NCBI RefSeq assembly: GCF_000203815.1
Contig: NW_004457735.1
Span: forward strand, 310,001-374,000
Direction of reading: 5' to 3'
Length of the DNA stretch: 64,000 nt
Source: Cavenderia fasciculata
Taxonomy: Eukaryota > Evosea > Eumycetozoa > Acytosteliales > Cavenderiaceae
The position numbers and the translations under genes were made by a program. Under the pieces are notes generated by a model that worked only from the letters and a program-made list of their open reading frames with translations, was not told the DNA's origin and made no database searches. Below, piece after piece: positions 24,625-37,456 of this stretch. How positions within the stretch are numbered: the stretch's first letter is position 1; every line of letters starts with the position of its first letter.

Positions 24625-26674
24625 AACAAAAAGAGTGAATACTTTAAGTGTATACTAAATAGCAAGTATCTGAGAAGATATTCAAAGATGTAGAGATCAT
24701 TCATAGCAAGTTGTACAGCGACACTGTGATTGATGCAGTGAAGTTACATCAGATATTCAAAGAGGAGTGTATAGATTAAAGTCACATGAGATCATTAGTT
24801 TACACGAATGTATTGTGACTAATCAAACTGATCTATTCATCAAACACTTTGATAGTTTCTATCAATCAATTGCAGTCTCACCATTAGTAGATTTAACATT
24901 TATCGATGTATGTTTAGAAATTATCAATATTATAAGTGTTGAATATTCAATCTATAGATTTACTAATTAGTCATTATTCTTATGATTTAAAAAGGAGAAT
25001 AGTTTACACTGCTTTCATGATTTATTAACTACAAGCTTTAAATATGAAAATGAAACAGCTTTTGGTATGTTGGTAGAGATATCAAAGCAATCATTGGATC
25101 AACCCGGTTTTATCTACCAAATGTGTCTCGGTTGGAAACCAACAAGAAAGAGACTAGACATGTTGCTAAGACATATCGACTATTCACATCTTGAAAGATA
25201 TATTCAATGGATGATCAATGTCCCAATATCAACTGGTGATTTGATCATGTTTGATAAATTATGTAAAGATATATTGGGTGATCCAACACACAAACAATCA
25301 CAACACTCTATGAGTATAATGGACATACTGCTATACAAACAACTTTATCAAAAAGATCTTTCACACCTAAACAATCCATTTAAAGATTTAATCAACAAAT
25401 TAAATAATAATCAAAATAATAATCAAAATAATAATCAAAATAATATTAATCAAAATATTAATAATGAATCAAAATATGAAATAATATATTATATGGTCAA
25501 CAAATTAAAGGAGTATGGATTAGATTTAAGAAATCAACTTTTTGTTGCAGCCATGCAATGTGGAGATAATCATGAGATTTTGAAATGGTTCAAAGACAGT
25601 TTTACAGTAAAAGTGGAGTTGGATATACTCTGTCAAAGTCAATTCGATCAAATTCAACTCTTTGCATCAACTGAAACTTTAAATTTGATCAAATACCAAC
25701 AAATGTTCGCATCAGACAATGCACCAATATTGCAGTACTCAAACTATATGTTCCTTGTGACCCTAAATTTTTGTCAACCACATCAACACGGATGAACCAA
25801 GCATTTGAACAAGGAAACTTGGAATTGGTCCATTTTTTGCTAACGGTTGATAAAAGATATGGAGGGACTAGATATAGTATCGTCAAGATAAATCCATCAA
25901 TCATGTCAATGGATCTTGTCAATAGATTAAAGCAAAGTGTTTCTAAACAAGTAATGGCTCAATCAGCCATCTCTGCCAAACAAATAGATGTTTTACAATA
26001 ATTCATCTTTTAAAAGATGCTGTAATATCAAATAGAAATCTTCCATCATCATATGGGATCACTAATATTAAAATACATTTATTAAAGCAAGTAAGAATGG
26101 ATTGGTTAAAACTGTGGAATGTTTTGTATCGGATATTGACAGTTTTGTAGATTCATTTACTGAAGCTGTCAAAAACAATCAATTCAAAGTTGCCAATTAT
26201 TTGGCAAAACAATGCTTTTCACTTGTCACTAATCATCAAGGTGATCAAGACTATAAAAAAGCTAACCTTTTAAATGCACTCTATTATATTAGAGATGGCA
26301 TTCAATTTGAATCGCTTTGGAATGATTTTAAAGAAATCACAACCAACTCCAAGATGGTATCTAAATTATTAACACAGCCACCATTCTATCCAACATCTAA
26401 TCGTCGTCATGTATCAAATGTCATTGATAGAATCATCCAAAACTATTCAAGATTTTATAATGGTCCTAAAAGAGATCAATATCAAATGGAACCACTACAA
26501 TTGTCCAATCCAGACAACAACCACAATAACAACACTCCATCACATCCATTCACCTACCACATCATCTCTAAATATAGACATGATCCACAATTCAACCAAA
26601 TAATTAATTTTAATGATTTTGATATCAACCAATTTTATTTTGATAATAGAAAGTTTGGATTGACTCCTTTTTAA
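24625..26674 (+). pseudogene. Pseudogene of the 'KRSEYFN' ankyrin-like family (copy 1)
   Basis: This is homologous along its length to the intact gene at 26819-29376 but disrupted. There is no start codon at the expected place, a 4-nt loss near 24685 shifts the frame, another frame change lies near 25760, and about 0.44 kb of the middle is missing at about 26000 (the break falls after IDVLQ). Open pieces remain at 25067-25795 and 26102-26674, and the C-terminus (QFNQIINFNDFDINQFYF) is preserved. The segment around 24768-25012 is identical to copy 3, including the intron. It was probably a cytosolic helical-repeat protein. Confidence 0.85.
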
Positions 26675-26818
26675 CCAAAATACTTTTAAAATTAACTAAA
26701 TAAAAATTAAATAAATCAATAAACAAACAAAAAAAAAGAAAAGTATTTTTTAAAGATTATTATTTTCCTTTCAAGTCAACACACAAACATAATATCTCTT
26801 TCAAAAAGATATAAAAGA

Positions 26819-27615
26819 ATGATGAATAATCAAAGTAATAATAGAAGCAGCAGTACAGATTATATTAAAATGAAAAGGAGTGAATACTTTAATAGTATAC
26901 TCAATAGCAAGTATCTAAGAACAAAGATATTCAAAGATGTAGAGATCATTCATAACAAGTTGTATGGTGACACTGTGATTGGTGAAGTTACATCAGATAT
27001 TCAAAGAGGAGTATACAGATTAAAGTCACACGAGATCATTAGTTTACAAGAATGTATTGTGACTAATAGAACTGATCTATTCATTAAACATTTTGATAGT
27101 GTTTATCAATCAATCATCACTTCATCATCTGTATGTATACATACAAAGTTAAAGTTAAACTATGAATCAATGTATTAATCATATCGTCTTTTTCTCAAAA
27201 GGATAATGGTTTTAAACACTTTCATGATTTATTAACTACAATCTTTAGATTTGAAAATGAAACTGCTTTTGGAATGTTGGTTGAGAGATTTAAGCAATCA
27301 TTTGATCAATCTCGTTTTATGTACCGTGTGTGTCTTTGTCACACTTGGAAACCAACAAAAAAGAGACTAGACATGTTACTAAGACATGTAGACTATTCAC
27401 ATCATATCGGATACATTCGATGGGTGATCAACGTCCCTATATCAACTGGTGATTTGATCATGTTTGATCGAATATGTAAAGATATACTAGATCAAAAGCA
27501 CAAACAACCAGAACCTACAACTAGTAGTAATCAAAACAACATTTTACTTCAAAATAATAATCCTTTTAAAGATTTAATCAACAAATTAAATAATAATCAA
27601 AATATTATAAATCAA

Positions 27616-27666
<51 letters not shown>

Positions 27667-29376
27667 CAATCAAAATATGAAATAATATATTATATGGTTA
27701 AGAAATTAAAAGAAAATGGATTAGATTTAAGGGATCAACTATTTGTTGCAGCTATGCAATGTGGGAATAATCAAGAGATTATAAAATGGATAAAAGATAG
27801 TTTTACAGATCAAGAAGAGTTTGATAAACTTTGTCAAAGTCAATTCGATCAAATGAAGCTCTATGCATCAACTGATACTCTAAATATACTCCAATACCAA
27901 CTACATGTACTCTTTAGTCTAAGAGAATGTACCAACATTGCAATACTCAAAATGTATCTTCCTCAAAGTGGCTCTAAATTCTTATCAACCATATCAACAC
28001 AGATGAACAAAGCATTGGAACAAGGAGACTTGGAGATGGTCCATTATTTGCTCACTATTGTATCTCCAAACAATCATGGTGGTACTTACACTATCAAAAA
28101 GATAAATCCATCAATCATGTCATTGGATCTTGTCGATAGATTAAATAGGAACGCCTATCTACTCGCATCGAGCCAGGTATTGGCTCTATCAGCAATCTAT
28201 TCTAAACAATTAGATGTTTTACAACATATCATTGTAAATACATTTTCTGATCTAAATTCATTAGAAACTGATAGTTTGGTTGTCAGAGCTCTGTGTATTG
28301 ATGATACAAGTATTATCGCATTTCTTTTGGATATATTCTATCAGGCCAATAGCGAAAAAAATGATGATGAAGATAAAAGAGCATTTAGAGTGACACCAAA
28401 TGATCTATGTGATATGGTACCTCTATCACTCGAATATTTATATTCAAAGGGTCATGCACTAGAATTTTCATTTATAAATCATCCTCAATTTGGTTTTGGG
28501 TCTATCCAAATAATATCGTTGGGTAAAAAGGAATCTGACAAGTATATCGAAAGAGTACCATCACTTGAAATCATTCAAATGATTATCAATCTCCAACCAA
28601 TCAACACTCAACAACCTGTTCATCCTTGGGTCATACTATCAAGATTCGTATATTTAGAGGATGATATTCATCTTTTAAAAGATGCTGTAAGATCAATTAG
28701 AAATCTTCCATCCTATCACCTCACCAAGATTAGAGATACATTAATTAAAGCAAGTCAAAATGGATTTGTTAAGGTTGTTGAATGTTTAGTCAACGATATT
28801 GAAAGTTTTGTAGATTCATTCACTGAAGCTGTCAAATACAATCAATTCAAAGTTGCTGATTATTTGGCCAAACAGTGCTTTGCAATGGTCACTAAACAAC
28901 TAGATGATCAAGACACTAAAAAAGTTATCAATAATACAAATGTTAAACTTTTAAAATCATTTTATGTCAGTCGTGATGACAATCAATTTGAATCGCAATG
29001 GAATGATTTTAAAGAAATCACAACCAACCCCAAGATGGTATCTAAATTATTAACACAGCCACCATTCTATCCAACATCTAATCGTAGTCAAATATCAAAT
29101 ACGATTGATCGAATCATCCAAAACTATTCAAGATTTTATAATGGTCCTGAGAGAGATCAATATCAAATGCAACCTTTGCACTTGTCCAATCCAGACAACA
29201 ACCACATTTCAACACTACCCGACCACTATCTACATCCATTCAACACCTACTATATCATCTCTAAATATAGACATGATCCACAAATCAATCAAATAATCAA
29301 TTTTAATGATTTTGATATCAATCAATTTTATTTGAATAATAAGAGGTTTGGTTTGATTCCTTTTTTGGGTAACTAA
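26819..29376 (+). CDS. Ankyrin-like helical-repeat protein of the 'KRSEYFN' family (copy 2, intact)
   Basis: Two exons (26819-27130 and 27202-29376) encode 828 residues. The N-terminal module (FNSILNSKYLRTKIFKDVEIIHNKLYG) is the one found at the start of many dictyostelid ankyrin proteins. The body is a series of divergent helical units resembling ankyrin repeats (ALEQGDLEMVHYLLTI, ASQNGFVKVVECLVND, AVKYNQFKVADYLAKQ), interrupted by a poly-Asn tract encoded by an AAT run. No signal, membrane or catalytic motif is visible. It is the only member of the tandem family in the window with a complete frame. Function is unknown. Confidence 0.85.
27615..27667. repeat. AAT trinucleotide array coding poly-Asn
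   Basis: About 17 AAT codons in the second exon of the intact family gene. The pseudogene copies have much shorter tracts at the same place, so this site is length-variable. Confidence 0.9.
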
Positions 29377-29507
29377 AATTAAATAAATCAATTAATCTTA
29401 TGAATTTTCGAACTTTTTTTTTTTTTATCATAACTTAAAAATTTGAGTGTCTGAGTTAGCAACACACAGCAATATTTCCTATTATTTAATAAATAGATAT
29501 AGCAAGA

Positions 29508-31971
29508 ATGGATAATCATAGTAGTATAGATAATAATGATAGTGATGATATCAGTAAATACATTAAAAGTATACTTAACAGCAAGTTCTTAAGAACAAAG
29601 ATATTCTCATCAGTACAATCTATTCATCACATGTTGTATGGTGACATTGTGGTTGATGATAAAGGATCATATGTTAAACGAGGAGTATATAGATTAAAGT
29701 CACATGAGATCATTAGTTTACACGAATGTATTGTGACTAATCAAACTGATCTATTCATCAAACACTTTGATAGTTTCTATCAATCAATTGCAGTCTCACC
29801 ATTAGTAGATTTAACATTTATCGATGTATGTTTAGAAATTATCAATATTATAAGTGTTGAATATTCAATCTATAGATTTACTAATTAGTCATTATTCTTA
29901 TGATTTAAAAAGGAGAATGGTTTACACTGCTTTCATGATTTATTAGACACTATCTTTAGTTTTGAAAATGAAATTGCTTTTAATTTTATGGTAGAGAGAT
30001 TAAAGCAATCATTGGATCGACCTGGTTTTATGTGCCGAATGTTTCATAGATGGAAACCAACAAGAAAGAGACTTGGTATGGTTCTAGTGCTCGATATAGG
30101 TAATTCACATCATGTTAAATACATTCAATGGATGATCAATGTCCCTATATCAACTGGTGATTTGATCATGTTTGATCAAATATGTAAAGATATTATGGAT
30201 CAAAGACCACACCATTATGTAGATCTTCCACTTCTAAACAATCCTTTTAAAGATTTAATCAACAAATTAAATAATACTAATAATAATAATAATAATGAAT
30301 CAAAATATGAAATAATATATTATATGGTCAACAAATTAAAGGAATATGGATTTGGATTTAAGAGATCAACTATTTGTGGCAGCTTTGCAATGTGGAAATA
30401 ATCAAGAGATTATAAAATGGTTAAAAGATAGTTTTACAGATCTAGAGGAGTTGGATAAATTCTGTAAAAGTCATTATAATTATATTACAAAACATGCATC
30501 AACTGACACTATAAATTTGATCAAATTCAAATTAACCCACATCATTCACATCAAAGAACTTTGCAGCATGGCAATACTCAAACTATATCTTCCATTTTGT
30601 GGTCCTAGATTTTTACCAACTCTACAAAGGCATATGAACCAAGCATTGAGTGATGGAGATTTGGAATTTGTAGATTATTTGCTCACGGCTGAATCTGACA
30701 AAAAAGGTCTGCTGGCGAGTTATTATCCTATCACCGAGATAGATCCATCAATCATGTCAATGGATCTTGTCAATAGATTAAAGAAAAGTCGCAGTTTATG
30801 TGTTTCTAAACAAGCGATGACTCAATCAGCCATCTCTGCCAAACAATTGGATGTTTTACAATACATCATTGCCAACACGTCTTGGTCAACGGATCATGAA
30901 GATTCATTTAATACTGAAAGCTTGGTTGTCAGAGCTCTGTGTATTGATGATACAAGTATTATCGCATTTATTTTGGATAGATTCTATCATGTCAATGATG
31001 GTGGTGATGAACATAAAAAAGCATTTAAAGTGACACCGTATGATCTATGTAATATGGAACCTCGTACACTTGAATATTTATATTTAAAGGGTCACTTTTT
31101 AGAGTTTGAAATATCGTCTCAATCTCAAACTCAGTACACCTATCTTGGAATATTCCACAAAAATTATACCGACAGATAGCTGCCACTTGAAATCATTCAA
31201 ATGATTATCAAGTACCAACTATTCAACACCCAACAACCTATTCATCCTTTGATCATACTCTCAAGATTTGGATATTGTGAAGATGAAATTCATCTTTTAA
31301 ACGATAACTTGTTGGGATCAATTAGAAATCTTCCATCATACCCTATCACCAAGATTAAAGACACATTAATGGCAGCAAGTAAGAATGGATTGGTCAAGGT
31401 TGTGCAATGTTTGCCATCATTTGATTTTGGCGGTTTTGTAGATTCATTCACTGAAGCTGCCAAAAACAATCAATTCAAAGTGACAGATTATTTGGCAAGA
31501 GAATGCTTTTCAAAGAATACTAATATTCTTCAAGGTGCTCAAGATGACAAAAAAATTAAACTTTTAAATGCATTGTATTATGTCAGTAGTGATGAAACTC
31601 GATTTGAATCATATTGGAATGATTTTAAAGCACTCACAACCAACTCCAAGATGGTCTCTCAATTATTAACACTGCCACCATTCTACTCAACATTTAATCG
31701 TTGTCAAATATCCAATGTGATTGACTGGACCCTTAAAAACTACTCAAGATTTTATGATGGTCCTGAAAGAGATCAATATCAAATGCAACCATTACAATTG
31801 TCCAATCCAGACAACACCACCGACTACTATCTACATCCATTCAACACCTACTATATCATCTCTAAATATAAACATGATCCACAATTCAATCAAATAATCA
31901 ATTTTAATGATTTTGATATCAATCAATTTTATTTTAATAATATTAGGTTTGGTTTGATTCCTCTCCACTAA
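29508..31971 (+). pseudogene. Pseudogene of the 'KRSEYFN' ankyrin-like family (copy 3)
   Basis: Two exons (29508-29825 and from about 29912) align with the intact neighbour. The frame is interrupted by one extra T near 30351 (KEYG then LDLRDQLF in the next frame) and by an in-frame TAG at 31177-31179, where the intact copy continues into SLEIIQMII. Otherwise it is full length and ends with the family C-terminus. Two lesions suggest a young pseudogene rather than a sequencing slip. Its first exon and intron contain a tract identical to copy 1. Confidence 0.8.
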
Positions 31972-32120
31972 ACTATGAGTTAGTTTTACAAATAGATTTA
32001 TAAATTAATAAATTAAATAATTTTTGTTTTAAGAAGATATTTTTTTTTTTCAAAGAGACAAAATAATGATGAAAAAAAAACAAGTGCACTTCATTTCACT
32101 TTTATTTATTTATACAAATA

Positions 32121-32183
32121 ATGTATAGTAATAGTAATAATAGTGATAGTGATAAAAGAAGAAGTGAGTACTTTAATATGTGA
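32121..32183 (+). pseudogene. 5' stub of a fourth family copy
   Basis: An ATG opens a 20-codon frame (MYSNSNNSDSDKRRSEYFNM) that ends in TGA. KRRSEYFN matches KRSEYFN at the start of the family, and the Ser/Asn/Asp lead resembles copies 2 and 3. Nothing of the rest of the gene follows. It overlaps the 3' end of the small minus-strand gene at 32173-32388, so the family array breaks off here. Confidence 0.55.
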
Positions 32184-32388
32184 AGAGTTGTTGGTATTCC
32201 CTATTTTGCATGATTGATTGAGGTTCAGATATGGTGATTGGTAAGTGTAGAATCAAATCAGTATAAATTCTATGGTTGGAATAGTCGTTAGCCGCATGGC
32301 TATATGATACACGTACGGCAATTGATACACTTGCAAGTAGAGATTGCAACACTAGCAGCACTGTAAACACATAGAGATATATATTCAT
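32173..32388 (-). CDS. Small secreted protein, 71 aa
   Basis: A single-exon frame with a clear signal peptide (MNIYLYVFTVLLVLQSLLAS) and a mature part of about 50 residues without Cys. A TATA-like AT-rich stretch precedes the start. Its 3' end overlaps the family stub on the opposite strand. I do not recognise it. It could be a small secreted peptide or a chance frame, and the good signal sequence favours the former. Confidence 0.5.
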   Translation of the reverse strand: MNIYLYVFTVLLVLQSLLASVSIAVRVSYSHAANDYSNHRIYTDLILHLPITISEPQSIMQNREYQQLFTY

Positions 32389-32454
32389 TTTAAGTAATAG
32401 TAATAAATATAATATAATAGTGTTGTTGCTTGTATCTAAAGGAAAATTGAATAT

Positions 32455-32519
32455 AGATATTTAACATAAAATTTGATGATGGTCAGACCATCATTCCGAA
32501 ATGATTATGTTAAATATCT
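32455..32519. repeat. Nested palindrome (14-bp outer arms, 9-bp inner arms)
   Basis: Outer arms AGATATTTAACATA (32455-32468) and its exact complement (32506-32519) flank an inner near-perfect palindrome built on ATGATGGTC/GACCATCAT (about 32476-32493). It lies in the gap between the small secreted protein gene and the Iml1 gene, in DNA with no gene (32389-32828). It could be a small inverted-repeat element or a cruciform/hairpin regulatory site. Confidence 0.75.
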
Positions 32520-32828
32520 GTAGAAGGAGACCACAAATGCCCAGAGAGAATCAAAGATGATCATGGTCAATGTCAAGTAAAAAGTGTATACCTACACGAC
32601 TACTAATAATTAAGAATAATAATAAATAAATAAATAAATAAGTTAAGACTTTGAATACAAATGATTTTCAAAATTGAAGAACACGCGCAATAATAATATT
32701 ATTTTTTAATATTTGATTTGCAAAGGTGTAGAGTTCATTCATTCATTCAACAACAAAAGAGAAGATATAAAGTAAAAGAAAGAGGAATAATCATTCTCCT
32801 CCTCTTTGAAAGAATCATAGTTGGAGAG

Positions 32829-35800
32829 ATGACCAGTCATCAACAGAGTAGTAGTAGTAACAACAGCAATAATAGCAATAGTAGCAGTATTAATAGTAAT
32901 AATAATAAGAAACAAAAGATCTTTATGCTATGGGTACACGATCAACAGTTTAGTAAAGAAGAGTTAGTTGTCAACCCTGAACATTTCCCTAAACTAAAGG
33001 TTGGTGATATACTAGAGATATCACAACCCAGCAACCCATCAAAGAAACTATGTTTACGTGTAAAGACATTGGCTCCTGTTAAAGGTACATATTACATACA
33101 CGCACATATATATATATACATACATATATAACTCTTTGATTGATTACATTTATTAACTGTTTGTTTGTATTTAGGACAACTTCAAATTAGTATAGCAAAG
33201 TATATAGCAAGTGTATTTGATTTTGTGTCAAGAAAAGAGGTAGTGGTCAATGTTATACCAGACAAGAGTGCAATCGTTGATTTTGTAGAGGTGTCTTTTA
33301 AAGATCAGTATATAGGTCGTTCAGACATGTGGCGTCTCAAACTCAGTCTACAGAATGAGTGTGTCTACGTGCTAAAGAAACTATCATTTGCACAGGTGCG
33401 TGCACAAGTCGAAGAGATGGTGAGCAAAGGTCAAAAAGTATCGAGTGGATTGATCGACGAATCGACAAAGTTTGTGTTTAGATCGCGGTCTGCCAAGTTT
33501 ATCTTACTCATTCAAATGAGTAAAGAAATGTGGGACTTTGCAAGTGACGGTGACCTCTACTTTGAAAAGGCAGTCAATGGTTTCCTCAAATCTCTCTTTG
33601 CTAAATGGAAGTCTTTATCTGTCAATCATACAGTCACCATTGTATTATTCTCTAGAACTTATTATGAAAAGTAACTATATATATATACAAAGAAAGTATA
33701 ATGATACAAATATTAATATATGTTTCTTTTTTTTTGTAGTTCAGAAATATTAGATGAAATACCAAATTTACCAAAGAACAAACAAGGAGTATTGTTTCAA
33801 GATTTCTACAAGGTGATAGTGAGTGAAGAGACGAGACAGGATTGGAACTCGGTCATTGTAAATTTAAAGCGAGAGTTTAGTAACTATCATCAAATGGTCA
33901 ACTGGGACATTTATGGACGTAACAGTGCGTTGGGAAAGAACTCGACCGCTCAACAAGGCAATTTTTTAGAGGCGATCAATTTGGGTATGTCTTATTTTGA
34001 CAAGCATTACATTGATCGTGATTTCACACGTACCGGTCAGATGATTGTCGTCGTGTCACCTGGCACCGGAATATTCGAGGTTGACCCAGACGTTAATCTC
34101 GTCACCAAACAACGTATGATTGACAATGGGTATGGGTGCGACCTTATCTGTCTAAACAAGCATCCCTTGCACATTGTACCACTTTTCAAATACTCTTCTC
34201 TTCCATCTCAACAACATCAACAACATCAATCATCTCAACAACAACAACAGCAGCAGAGTAGTTCGAATCAATATCGAAATAATGGATTATTGTCACCTGC
34301 AGTGACCAATAGAACTAAAGTAGCTATTAGCCAAGTGGCGGCAGCAACACAAAAACAACAGAGTCAATACAATGTTCCATACTGGTTGGCTATTTCATTT
34401 TACGATGAGAATTCAGTTGTCGACCCCAACCCAAATAACAAAGAAAATAACAATAATAATAATATTAATAATAGTAGTAATAGTGTTAATAATCCAGCCA
34501 ATAATAATATTAATAATGTAGAAGAAAGATTTCAACCACAATTTAGGATGCCCGAACCGTCCATGTCACAGAGATACTATAACTTGACAGCTGAAAAGCC
34601 TAAAAAGTTTGATTTCTTTGTGCCAAAGGATCCAATGAAGATGGCTGCGTTAGCAAATCAGAAACCTCCCAACAAGTATACATCACATACGTTGGGTGTC
34701 AGTTCGTACGAAGACACGATATTCAATACGCTGCCAGACCGACTGAGTGGCGATTCAATGGTGTCGGCGTCAACGATGGATCAAGCCATTGTAGATGACT
34801 ATGTTCCGAGTGAGCCGGGAACAGAATCAGAGATGAGTGATGGAGAGGTTGATAGCGGCCACCCATATGGTGGTAGCACCAGTAATCTCACACCGACATC
34901 ATCGTACAACTATTTGGCACGAAAACGTAGTTCACTTGGTGCACCACTACAAATCGATCCGAGGGGATCACTCACCAAGAAAATACAGATATCCGACACC
35001 ACTTCATCCTCTTCCTATGAACGACAACATCATCACCAACCACTAGCTAGAAAGACAAGTGTTCCAACTATAATAACTACTCCATTATCATCTTTAAATA
35101 CTAGTAATAGTAATAATAATTCATCGTCATCAACGACACCTGCAGGTGCAAAGAAATCATCGGTTATTAATCCATTCACATACGATGATACGTCTTTTCA
35201 TACGTCGAGTAATAGACGACGTTGGTCGCATTTATGGTTCTCTCCCAACACTTATATTTTCGGACAGACCAATGCCAATCCCAACCCATTCCTTCCCAAT
35301 TGGAAGTCATTGTGTGAACCTGCCAGTTTGCCAATCACCACCGATTACTTTCCATCGCAAAAGGATCTAAACACAAAGTATGTGGAATACTCTACGTATT
35401 CGTTGGCACTCAACGATGAGAATGACTATCACAATGATACCGAATCATTACTCAAGGAATTGATTTCACAACGTCTTGCACAGGGTTATCAATTGATTAT
35501 GGAACAGACATTACCATCACAACAAGCTGCAATGCAATCTACTTCATCCACTTCGGCGACACCAGGTGGAGTATCTGGAAAAGAGTCGTCGTCATCGGCT
35601 CCACCAACTAACCCTACCTCATCCTCTTCAGCATCTTCTACAACGACTACACCAACCAAAGTATTTACACTTAAATCATCACAAGTTAAAGGTAACAAGA
35701 GAGTGTATCAGTTGTCTTTGGGACATGATTTCCATGTCTTGTCATATGATCCTAGTAATCCAACCATTCAAATCAAGAGATATCAAAGACACACAGTACG

Positions 35801-36076
35801 AAACAAACCATCGTCGATCAAATACACATACTATCTTTGTACAGTGTACCACGATTCATTTATTCCTCGAGTGGTGACACTGTCGCATCAACAAACAGGT
35901 CAATATGCTTGGAATAATCTAGATAATTTGATTTGCAGTTGTGGTACACTCTCGACAATCAATCGAACACTCAAGTATTGGACCGTCCAATATGCAGTTG
36001 TTCCATTGTCATTGGTTAGTAATACTGGTACCAATAGCGAGTCTGATGGAGTGAATAGTCATGGTACCAATCATCA

Positions 36077-36108
<32 letters not shown>

Positions 36109-37424
36109 CAACTGCACCATCAGTGTCGGTTGGATTGGGGATTGCCAATTCCGGGAACAATCTCCCCACCACCTCCTCAACTACCACTTCCTCCACCACC
36201 ACACCAATTCCAATCAAACAATTCAACCAATATCAGTGCACTATTGTCACCTCCACAGTCACCCAATGCATCATCAAACTCTATTCCACTGCCACCCTCA
36301 ACATCACATTCATCGATTGCAACTTCTCAACCCATCCCACCACCACCACAATCCACCGTCCATCTCTTACAACCCCAACCACCCTCAACAACACACAACA
36401 GCAACCATCCACTACAACAAATACTGACGAGTAGTGTTAGTGCTCCTACTTCACCAGTCTCTTCACACAAGGCAAAACATCAGGCACCAGGATCAATGCA
36501 ACATGGAGGTATCGTCAATACATCACAACTTAAATTGGCACAGTCTGCAACCACCTCCCCCAACACTAGTCAAGAGATTAGTAGTAGTAACAGTGAACCA
36601 CCCACCATGAACAATTCAACCAACATTTTGAATATGAATCCAGCCATCTCCACACAAGGACAATTCTCAGAACAAACAGAAGAAGAGAGAATGGCATCAT
36701 TTACTAAATTCAAAGAGTATATAAACTCGCTGATATCTAAAAACACCAATCAAAAGGAAGCTATAAAGATGGAAGTTAAAATGTTGAGTCATGGGCAATA
36801 CCAATCATTGGAAAACGAAGATCTCTACAGTTTGTCTGGGATGGGAAATGTCTCAAACATTGGCCCATCGTTTTTAATCAAAGAACGTTTGAATCCTTCC
36901 AACTTACAATCAATCTTTACAAGAATGAATATGAACCCACCAATTGGTTTGAAACTATCCGATCGTAAACACAGACTTCGTAGTCATCGACGTTGTTTTG
37001 TTGGTTCAGAAGTGGTTGATTGGATTATTCAAAATGTTGACTTGTCGACCATCTCTTTGACACCACCTCTAATGTCATCTAGTCAACAACTATCATCTAC
37101 ATCATCATCTGCAACACAACCAAATCAACCACCTCTACAAACCTCTCAACCATTACCACCCACCTCCTCATCTTCCTCTTCCTCCTCTTCTCAATCTACC
37201 ACTCAATCATCATCAGCTGCTTTTCAAACGACCAATAATAATAATGCAAATTTAAATTCCTATCAAAGGGATCAAGCAATTGCAGTTGCTCAACGTTTAT
37301 TTGATGAAAAGTATTTTAAAACAATTGATAAAACTCAATTTGCCGATGGTTTACATTATTATCGTCTAAGAGAAGATGATCAAGGTAACCTATTACAACA
37401 ACAACAACAACAACAACAACAAAT

Positions 37425-37456
<32 letters not shown>

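Noticed and set aside
24625-32183. Treating the tandem repeats as a transposon array
   Set aside because: The units are host-type genes with a conserved intron and no terminal repeats, transposase, reverse transcriptase or integrase.
35489-36427. Several frames opposite or beside iml1 rich in Asp/Val, His or Thr
   Set aside because: These are alternate-frame readings of CAA, TCA and CCA repeats in the iml1 exon.
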